From Solobacterium sp. (GTDB lineage Bacteria; Bacillota_I; Bacilli_A; Erysipelotrichales; Erysipelotrichaceae), in NCBI GenBank assembly GCA_017512725.1, contig JAFWEW010000013.1, positions 1 through 64,000 on the forward strand: a stretch of DNA of 64,000 bases, written 5' to 3'. How positions within the stretch are numbered: the stretch's first letter is position 1; every line of letters starts with the position of its first letter. The notes below the pieces were generated by a model. It did not search any database. It had not been told where the DNA came from and worked only from the letters and a program-made list of their open reading frames with translations. The position numbers and the translations under genes were made by a program. Shown here in pieces: positions 57,830 to 64,000 of the stretch.

Positions 57830-59203
57830 TCAGATCATCCGCAGGAGGAATGTCTTGTAGGCACGATACGCCTCGTAAAGATCTGCCTTGGATGCGATCT
57901 CACTTGGGGAATGCATGTTCAGTACCGGAATGCCGGCATCGATCACATCGATGTTCAGTTCCGCCAGGAACCGGGCAATGGTTCCTCCGCCGCCTTCATC
58001 CACCGCGCCGAGTTCTCCGGTCTGAAACACGATGCCGTCTTCATCCATGATCCGGCGTATCTCTGCGATATACTCCGGACCGGCATCACTGCACTGGCCC
58101 TTTCCGCGGACGCCGACATACTTGTTAAAGCAGATTCCCCTTCCAAGGAATGCCGCATTTTTCTTTTCGAAGACACTGTCATAGTTCGGATCGACACCTG
58201 CCGATACATCGGATGACAGCATTTTGGAATTGCCGAGCGTGTCATTGAGGCACTTCAGACTTCCCTGGGAGGAACGGTCCAGAAGACTTACGATCACGGA
58301 CTCGAACCAGCGGGACTTCATGCCGGTCGAACCTTCTGAACCAATCTCTTCCTTGTCGGTCAGAATACAGCAGCTGGTCCGCTTGGGGGTCTTCATTTCA
58401 AGGATCGCCCGCAGGGAGGTATAGGCGCAGATCCGGTCATCATGCCCATAGCCGATGATCATTGACCGGTCGATTCCGTAATCCCGGGCAGGATCTGCCG
58501 GCACTGCCTCAATCTCAGCGGAGATGAAATCCTCTTCTTCAATACCGTACTTTTCCTTCAGCAGCTGCAGCAGGTACCGTTTGACCGGTTCCTTCTCTTC
58601 TTCCTCATCCGATACCGGAATCGAACCGACGATCAGATCCAGTTTTTCCCCTTCGATCGCTTCCGAAGCCTTTTTGGCCATCTGCTTGGCAGAAAGATGT
58701 ACCAGAATATCACTGATGCCTACCACCGGGTCATCCGCATCTTCGCCAATACAGATCGGAACGGTTGTTCCGTCTGTTTTGCAGACAACACCATGGAGGG
58801 CCATGGGTCTTGCGACCCACTGGTAGTTCTTGATGCCGCCGTAATAGTGCGTATCCAGCATCGCAAACCCGTCTTTTTCGAAGAGAGGATGCTGCTTGAG
58901 ATCCAGACGGGGGCTGTCAATATGCGCACCCAGAATATTCATGCCTGCGGTCAGCGGTTTTTCTCCGATTACAAACAGACAGATGTTCTTGCCGCGGTTC
59001 ACCGCATAGATCCGGTCACCCGGATTCAGTTCTCCGATCGAATCATTGATATTCGTAAAGCCCTCTGCTTCCGCAATCTTTACCGCTTCCGCAACAAACT
59101 CCCGTTCGGTCTTGGAACGGTTCAGAAAGGAGCGGTATTCATCCGAGAATACCGACATCTCTTTTTTCATCTTCTCATCATACGTTTCCCAAACTGTTTT
59201 CAT
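57830..59203 (-). CDS. M18-family aspartyl aminopeptidase
   Basis: 457 residues from MKTVWETYDE at 59203, where GAGG lies seven bases upstream; an ATG at 59215 is also possible. Zinc-site motifs GAHIDSPRLDLKQHPL, DKEEIGSEGSTGMKSRWF and late NMHSPSEIASK. It removes N-terminal acidic residues in the cytoplasm. Overlaps the end of hflX. Confidence 0.92.
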   Translation of the reverse strand: MKTVWETYDEKMKKEMSVFSDEYRSFLNRSKTEREFVAEAVKIAEAEGFTNINDSIGELNPGDRIYAVNRGKNICLFVIGEKPLTAGMNILGAHIDSPRLDLKQHPLFEKDGFAMLDTHYYGGIKNYQWVARPMALHGVVCKTDGTTVPICIGEDADDPVVGISDILVHLSAKQMAKKASEAIEGEKLDLIVGSIPVSDEEEEKEPVKRYLLQLLKEKYGIEEEDFISAEIEAVPADPARDYGIDRSMIIGYGHDDRICAYTSLRAILEMKTPKRTSCCILTDKEEIGSEGSTGMKSRWFESVIVSLLDRSSQGSLKCLNDTLGNSKMLSSDVSAGVDPNYDSVFEKKNAAFLGRGICFNKYVGVRGKGQCSDAGPEYIAEIRRIMDEDGIVFQTGELGAVDEGGGGTIARFLAELNIDVIDAGIPVLNMHSPSEIASKADLYEAYRAYKTFLLRMI

Positions 59204-60437
59204 ACTTAACCTCATACTGCTTCAGCGGACGCATCCGTACCTCTGGTCCTTCCGCCCGGATCAGGATCCCGTCTTCTCCTTCTTCCAGCCGGTCGATATG
59301 CATCACCCGGCACAGATCATGGATCAGACCGGTCTTTTCATACGGCAGTAAACACTGCATCACGTTTTCACGCGGATACAGCCGTTCACAGATCTCATCC
59401 AGAAGGGCTTCAATTCCTTCTCCGGTAACAGATGATACCGCAAATGCACAGGTTCTGTCATTTTCTGCAGCTTGATCCGCCTTGGTAAATACGGTGAGCC
59501 GCGGGATCATATCCGCATGAATCGTCTTGAGTGTATCCAGAGTGACCTGAATCTTTTCCTCCCGCATCGGATCAGAAAGATCCACCACATGAATCAGAAG
59601 GTCAGCGTTTCTTGCCGAATCCAGCGTGCTGTGAAACGCATCGATCAGGGTGTGCGGCAGATCCGATACAAAGCCAACCGTATCGTAAAGAAGAAACTGC
59701 AGTCCGTTATGGGAGATATTGCGGACGGAGGAATCCAGCGTCGCAAACAGCATATCTTCCGCATACACCTGCCGCTGTTCTTTCTGGTTCGCCTGCAGGA
59801 TCGCATTCAGCAGGGAGCTTTTCCCGGCGTTGGTATATCCGATCAGTGCCGCTCTGCCCAGTTCCGATTTGGAACGCCTGCGCTCTGCCGCCTGATAATC
59901 CTTGTCAATTTCCGAAAGTTCTTTTTTCAGAACGGAGATCCGTTTCCGGTAGGTCCTGGCAATCTCTGCAGTGCGCCGTTCTCCGGCACCTCTTGAACGA
60001 TAGCCGCCGCCTCTGGCATGTTCCTCCGTTTCCGTATCGACTGCGGTTGACGGCAGTGCATAGGAGAGTCTTGCCAGCTCAACCTGCAGTTCGGCCTGCC
60101 GGGACTTTGCACGGTGGGAAAAGATATCCAGGATCAGTGCAGTGCGGTCGATTACTTCCACACCGCATGCCTCCTGGATCCGGTTCATGACCGCAATCGG
60201 AAGCTCCTGGGCAAAGATGATGGCATCGGCTCCGGTTTGCGAAACCGCAGATGCCAGTTCCTGCAGTTTTCCCTGACGGAACGCCGTCCTTGGGTCGGCA
60301 GAAACCGACTGCTGGGTGACGATCGTTTTCACTTCGATGCCGCACGCCTCACAGAGACTGACGCACTCCTCCATTTTGGCTGCGAACCGGTCCTTCTCCT
60401 TTTTCAGGCAGATGCCTGCCAGAACTGCCGGCCTCAC
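59178..60437 (-). CDS. hflX: Ribosome-associated GTPase HflX
   Basis: 419 residues. N-terminal HflX domain with the Gly-rich linker ARGGGYRSRGAGERR, then GTPase: GYTNAGKSSLLNA, DTVGFVSDLPHTLIDAFHSTLD and FTKAD. It splits stalled or hibernating 70S ribosomes. GTG start with AAGGGG upstream; overlaps the preceding GNAT gene by four bases (GTGA). Confidence 0.95.
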   Translation of the reverse strand: MRPAVLAGICLKKEKDRFAAKMEECVSLCEACGIEVKTIVTQQSVSADPRTAFRQGKLQELASAVSQTGADAIIFAQELPIAVMNRIQEACGVEVIDRTALILDIFSHRAKSRQAELQVELARLSYALPSTAVDTETEEHARGGGYRSRGAGERRTAEIARTYRKRISVLKKELSEIDKDYQAAERRRSKSELGRAALIGYTNAGKSSLLNAILQANQKEQRQVYAEDMLFATLDSSVRNISHNGLQFLLYDTVGFVSDLPHTLIDAFHSTLDSARNADLLIHVVDLSDPMREEKIQVTLDTLKTIHADMIPRLTVFTKADQAAENDRTCAFAVSSVTGEGIEALLDEICERLYPRENVMQCLLPYEKTGLIHDLCRVMHIDRLEEGEDGILIRAEGPEVRMRPLKQYEVKYENSLGNV

Positions 60438-60970
60438 TGCCGATCCCCTTCCGTTTCAAAAACCTTCCCCGGATTTTCTTCAAACGGCAGAAGATCTTTT
60501 TCATACCAGCTGACACCGAGCCATCTGCCGAATTTGTATCCGACATGTTCCAGACAGACTGCCTTCCGGTAGCCGAGGAATTCATGGAGTTTTTCACTTG
60601 GCAGATTGCCTTCCGTCACAAGGGAAACCAGCTTGTGGATATTCCGCCGCTTCGCTTCTTCTTCCAGCGCCTCCATCAGGATTCTGCCATAGCCCTTTCC
60701 GGTCTGGTTCGGGTCCAGATAGACCGTGACATCTGCCGTATACCGGTACGCATTGCGCACATTAAAACGGTCCAGATAGGCATAGCCGACCGGCTTTCCG
60801 TCTACTTCAAGCACCAGCCACGGATACTGTTTAATAATCCGCTCCGCGCGTGAAAGGAACGCATGATCGGAAAGCATAGCCTCCTCAAATGTCACAGTCG
60901 TATTTTGAATATAGTAGTTATACCAGTCCAGAAAGACCGGTATATCGGTATCTCTCACTGCCCGGATCAT
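60434..60970 (-). CDS. GNAT acetyltransferase, phosphinothricin/L-amino-acid type
   Basis: 178 residues starting MIRAVRDTDIPVFLDWYNYYI with the acetyl-CoA loop NQTGKGYGRILME and the closing LEHVGYKFGRWLGVSWYEKDL, typical of the Pat/MnaT group that acetylates amino-acid analogues. ATGA overlap with the amidohydrolase gene. Confidence 0.9.
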   Translation of the reverse strand: MIRAVRDTDIPVFLDWYNYYIQNTTVTFEEAMLSDHAFLSRAERIIKQYPWLVLEVDGKPVGYAYLDRFNVRNAYRYTADVTVYLDPNQTGKGYGRILMEALEEEAKRRNIHKLVSLVTEGNLPSEKLHEFLGYRKAVCLEHVGYKFGRWLGVSWYEKDLLPFEENPGKVFETEGDRQ

Positions 60971-62532
60971 TTTTCGAAAACCGTTTCTCCGTTCATGACG
61001 GTCATCATGACCTTTGCCGTATGGATTTCTTCTGCACTCAGTTTTGTAATATCACGGTCAAGCACCGCGAAATCTGCGTATTTGCCTTCTTCCAGAGAAC
61101 CGATACGGTCCGAGGCAAAGAACGCTTCCGCTCCGGAGAGCGTATAGCTTCTCATCGCCTGGGAGAGGTCCATGCATTCTGATGGATTCATGGCCGCAGT
61201 ACCGTCCAGAGAACGTCTCGTTACCGCCATCTGCAGGCCCTTCATGACATCCGGTGTTTCAACCGGCGCATCGGAACCGTTGCAGGCAATCACATGTTCC
61301 GACAGGGTGCGGAACGGATAGCAGCTCTCTGCCCGTTTGTTTCCGACACGGGCCTCAAGAATCTTTGCGTCCGGATCGATAAACAGCGACTGGAAGTAAC
61401 AGCACAGGTTCAAATCGATGGTCCGCTTGATTTCAGCCGGGGTCATGATCTGACAGTGTACCAGACCGTAATGCAGCAGATTGCCGGCGATGACATATTT
61501 GTCATAGACATTCAGTACTTCCCGTACCGTCCGGTCTCCGATCGCATGTGTGATAACCGGCATATTGTAGTCCGAGGCAAGCTTTACCCAGGTCTCCAGT
61601 TCGGAACGGCTGTAAACCATATATCCGCTGTTGCCCTGCTCATCACTGTAATCCTTGCTCAGGGCAGCGGTGCGGGCTCCAAGCGAACCGTCGGCAATGA
61701 TCTTCAGCGGGCCGATCCGGAACAGATCGTCTCCGATATCTGTTGTATAACCTTCATCCAGGAAAGCCGCGAATTCTTCCGGAGATGGAAATTCGCACTG
61801 CTCATTGACCCGGACCGTCAGTTCGCCCCGGTATGCCATTTTCATCATGACATCCAGTACCAGCCGCCAGTCATGGGTGATCGACATGAAGTCATCACTT
61901 CCGACCGCAGTGATCCCATACCGGTTCAGTTCCTGCTGTCCACGCAGAATGGATTTGCGAATCGATTCTTCCGTTTCCGCAGGCCAGCTGTCATGAAGCA
62001 CGGTAATTGCCGTTTCTTCCAGGAAGCCGTTTTCAAAGTCGATTGAACCGCCTTCCACCATGGAATCCTCATCCATATTGGCAAGTTCCAGTGCTTTGGA
62101 ATTAACGACCATCTTATGTCCGCAGCATCTTGTGACCGCAATAGGACGTTCTTTGGAAATCTGATCGAGGTCTTCTTTGGTCGGCATCTGAGGATCCTCA
62201 AACAGTCCCTCATTAAAACCGCGTCCGAGAAGCCATTCCCCTTCCTGCAGTTTCTTCTCCTGTTTTTTCAGAAGATCCAGTACTTCCTGTTTGCTGGTGC
62301 AGTTATGAAGCTGTACGTTTTCAAGATAACGGCCATATTCCAGAAGATGCAGATGCGAATCAATAAACCCGGGGCATACAAACAATCCGTTCAGATTGAT
62401 CACTTCATCAACCGATTCCGCTTCCTTCTGAAGTTCCTCTGTCATACCGATCCGATAGATCTTTTCCCCTTCCGTAAGAATTGCAGTATCGGTTCTGCCC
62501 CAGATGATCGCATTTATAAATAACCGCTTCAT
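60967..62532 (-). CDS. Amidohydrolase, YtcJ-like
   Basis: 521 residues from MKRLFINAIIWGRTD at 62532. Metal-binding PGFIDSHLHLLEYG near the N-terminus, GSLGARTAALSKDYSD, THAIGDRTV and a late CNGSDAPVETPDVMKG, the layout of the YtcJ-like amidohydrolases. Substrate unknown. First gene of the amidohydrolase-GNAT-hflX-M18 operon; all junctions overlap. Confidence 0.92.
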   Translation of the reverse strand: MKRLFINAIIWGRTDTAILTEGEKIYRIGMTEELQKEAESVDEVINLNGLFVCPGFIDSHLHLLEYGRYLENVQLHNCTSKQEVLDLLKKQEKKLQEGEWLLGRGFNEGLFEDPQMPTKEDLDQISKERPIAVTRCCGHKMVVNSKALELANMDEDSMVEGGSIDFENGFLEETAITVLHDSWPAETEESIRKSILRGQQELNRYGITAVGSDDFMSITHDWRLVLDVMMKMAYRGELTVRVNEQCEFPSPEEFAAFLDEGYTTDIGDDLFRIGPLKIIADGSLGARTAALSKDYSDEQGNSGYMVYSRSELETWVKLASDYNMPVITHAIGDRTVREVLNVYDKYVIAGNLLHYGLVHCQIMTPAEIKRTIDLNLCCYFQSLFIDPDAKILEARVGNKRAESCYPFRTLSEHVIACNGSDAPVETPDVMKGLQMAVTRRSLDGTAAMNPSECMDLSQAMRSYTLSGAEAFFASDRIGSLEEGKYADFAVLDRDITKLSAEEIHTAKVMMTVMNGETVFEK

Positions 62533-62562
62533 ATCTGTTTTCCTCTCTGTTTCCAATGTCCT

Positions 62563-62571
62563 ATCATAGCA
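62563..62571 (-). promoter_or_regulatory. Amidohydrolase operon promoter, extended -10
   Basis: Minus strand TGCTATGAT, about 30 bases before the start codon. Confidence 0.6.
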
Positions 62572-62582
62572 CCAGTCGGCAC

Positions 62583-63038
62583 TCAGTCTCCTGTCGCTGT
62601 ATCTCTTTGCATTTTTACATGCGGGATTCCGTCTTCCAGAAATTCCTCTGAAATTACCCGAAATCCCTCTTTTTCATAGAACCCGATGGCATACGTCTGG
62701 GCTTCCAGAACGATGGGCCGGCCCGGATATATATGATCAATATACTCCACCGCCGCATGCAGGATCTCCTGTCCAAGATGTGCATTCCTCTTTCGGGTCA
62801 GAACTCTTCCGATCTGTAATTCTCCGTTACGGTTCTCAAAAATCCGCAGACAGGAGATGACCGTTCCGGATTCGTCTTTCATGAACATATGGATCGCATC
62901 ATAATCGATACCGTCTAATTCCGGATACAGACAGTTCTGTTCCACAACGAAAACATCAACTCTTGCCCTCAGAATCTCATACAGGTCTCTCAGATCCAGT
63001 TCATTAAACCGCCGGATTTCGATTTTTCGGTGTTCCAT
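62583..63038 (-). CDS. ElaA-like GNAT acetyltransferase
   Basis: 151 residues from MEHRKIEIRRFNELDLRDLYEILRARVDVFVVEQ, whose R-x-x-V-F-V-V-E-Q is the ElaA hallmark; acetyl-CoA loop region RVLTRKRNAHLGQEIL and IGFYEKEGFRV at the end. The start is set at 63038: a TACAAT box ends seven bases before it and no Shine-Dalgarno exists, so the mRNA is probably leaderless. Substrate unknown. Confidence 0.88.
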   Translation of the reverse strand: MEHRKIEIRRFNELDLRDLYEILRARVDVFVVEQNCLYPELDGIDYDAIHMFMKDESGTVISCLRIFENRNGELQIGRVLTRKRNAHLGQEILHAAVEYIDHIYPGRPIVLEAQTYAIGFYEKEGFRVISEEFLEDGIPHVKMQRDTATGD

Positions 63039-63044
63039 GTGTCT

Positions 63045-63050
63045 ATTGTA
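63045..63050 (-). promoter_or_regulatory. -10 box giving a leaderless elaA-like mRNA
   Basis: Minus strand TACAAT, six bases before the ATG at 63038, just behind the T run of the DUF4353-gene terminator. Confidence 0.55.
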
Positions 63051-63062
63051 ACCAAGACCACT

Positions 63063-63091
63063 AAAAAATCCCGCATATTGACCTGCGGGAT
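63063..63091 (-). terminator. Terminator of the DUF4353 gene
   Basis: Minus strand ATCCCGCA-GGTCAATA-TGCGGGAT then TTTTTT. Confidence 0.9.
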
Positions 63092-63102
63092 TCGGTTCTA
63101 TA

Positions 63103-64000
63103 TTACAGCGGTTTCGTTTCGGAAAATCCTTCGGAAGTACCGCTGTCTTCACTTCCGTCGCCTGCATCACTGCCGGAATCCGGCTTCTGCTGCATATCTG
63201 GTTTGTTATTTCCGTTCCATTGTTCACGGTTTCCATCCTGGAATCCTCCAGGTCTCTGTCCGCCGCTCATGCCGCTTCCGGCAGTACGGTTCACATAAGA
63301 TACGGTGTCAGAAATCGTAACTTCACCGATCGTCTCAGAACCCTGTGTAACTGTATAGATGCTTCCGGTTTTGAACGCTTCCGTTGCAATCACAAGATCA
63401 CCGAACGCACGATCCGATTCAAATTCCGCAACCGTTTTACCGGAGTTGTCTTTTACTTCAATCTTTCCGGAAGAATTCGTAATGCCGATCTCGATGATGT
63501 TGACCTTTGAACTTGCAGAAGGTGCTGTTGCCATTCCGGAACTGCCCGCGGCGATCAGTGTACCGCTGTTTATTACAAATGTTCCGTTATAGTCCAGGGC
63601 ACTGTTGGCACCTGATACTGGACCATACACGATCATAGAACCGCCATTCATGACACCGCTCCCGTTGCAGTCGATTCCATCTCCATCTGCAGTAACCGTT
63701 ACCGAACCGCCGTTTATTGTCAGCATCGATCCATCATCATGGAACTCACCAGCATTGGAATCTCCGTCGCGGGTGTTAATACCGTCATCCGATGCATTGA
63801 TCACAATCGTTCCGTCATCAATGGTCAGATTCTTCGCTTCAAGACCCTCATAGCAGGAATCCATCGTGATCTCACCGGAATGGATCGTCATCTGTTCATC
63901 CGCATGCATGCCGTCATCTCCGGCAAGAATGGTATAGGTTCCGCTATTGATCGTCAGATCACCATTGGTATTGATGGCATCATCTGCGCTGTTGATTGAA
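63103..64000 (-). CDS. Carbohydrate-binding DUF4353 protein (5' end outside window)
   Basis: The frame is open to the window edge, so the N-terminus is missing; about 298 codons are seen. Repeats of the type D-D-G-I-N-T-x-G and D-G-T-I-V-I-N-A-S-D-D-G alternate short beta strands as in DUF4353 beta-helix proteins, followed by a Gly/Gln/Asn/Ser-rich C-terminal tail. Family members are surface or secreted and often occur with CotH kinases; a CotH gene is at 12707-14173. Confidence 0.85.
   Translation of the reverse strand, partial: SINSADDAINTNGDLTINSGTYTILAGDDGMHADEQMTIHSGEITMDSCYEGLEAKNLTIDDGTIVINASDDGINTRDGDSNAGEFHDDGSMLTINGGSVTVTADGDGIDCNGSGVMNGGSMIVYGPVSGANSALDYNGTFVINSGTLIAAGSSGMATAPSASSKVNIIEIGITNSSGKIEVKDNSGKTVAEFESDRAFGDLVIATEAFKTGSIYTVTQGSETIGEVTISDTVSYVNRTAGSGMSGGQRPGGFQDGNREQWNGNNKPDMQQKPDSGSDAGDGSEDSGTSEGFSETKPL

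Overview
The window is a low-GC-Gram-positive-type (Bacillota) chromosome segment with a G+C content in the low fifties by eye. Gene content and order point to an Erysipelotrichia-like host: cdaA-cdaR-glmM, rpsP-khpA-rimM-trmD, yfmF-yfmH, rny-ymdB, gpsB next to a Bacillus-type RNase P RNA, recU-pbp1A, dnaD-nth, parE-parC-yqeH-yhbY-yqeK-rsfS and plsY. This assignment is an inference from gene families and order. There is no rRNA or tRNA, no CRISPR array, no phage module and no recognisable transposase. Most genes are on the minus strand; plus-strand exceptions are two double-glycine-leader peptides, recU-pbp1A, a thioredoxin-like membrane protein and plsY-esterase-DUF4367-like.

Layout. 1-2437: a WYL-regulator operon with VOC and GyrI-like proteins, ending in an acetyltransferase cut off at an AT-rich junction. 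2538-5791: glycosylasparaginase, a membrane-anchored Mur ligase and an alpha/beta hydrolase. 5837-7956: a CssRS-like two-component system. 8030-12575: the c-di-AMP synthase operon with glmM; CdaA carries an unusual 310-residue tail. 12707-20386: CotH kinase, an sce7726-type nuclease-like protein, an M3 lipoprotein peptidase, an ABC exporter, an acetyltransferase and an unknown protein. 20429-25461: translation and export (trmD, rimM, khpA, rpsP, ffh) interrupted by a PTS IIA gene and a leader peptide gene. 25570-35389: YfmH/YfmF, an iron-linked Cys-rich membrane protein, FtsK, a PAP2 phosphatase, an RNase J with an eroded active site, MiaB and ferredoxin. 35537-45146: RNA turnover, recombination, phospholipid and cell-wall genes. 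45236-46607: a small accessory island with the second leader peptide. 46608-64000: a ribosome-assembly/topoisomerase operon, a second ABC exporter, plsY, and an amidohydrolase-GNAT-hflX-M18 operon, ending in a partial CotH-associated DUF4353 protein.

The most novel candidates are: two orphan double-glycine-leader peptides 22.7 kb apart with the same first five residues and similar promoter spacing but unrelated cores (a third degenerate leader may follow the second); an RNase J homologue lacking most metal ligands; a shrunken NadD-like domain fused to YqeK; and the CdaA tail. At the regulatory level, at least six genes have a -10 box so close to the start codon, with no Shine-Dalgarno, that leaderless mRNAs are expected, and many promoters sit on or directly behind the terminator of the upstream gene. 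All functions are read from sequence motifs and family knowledge; no database search was run.
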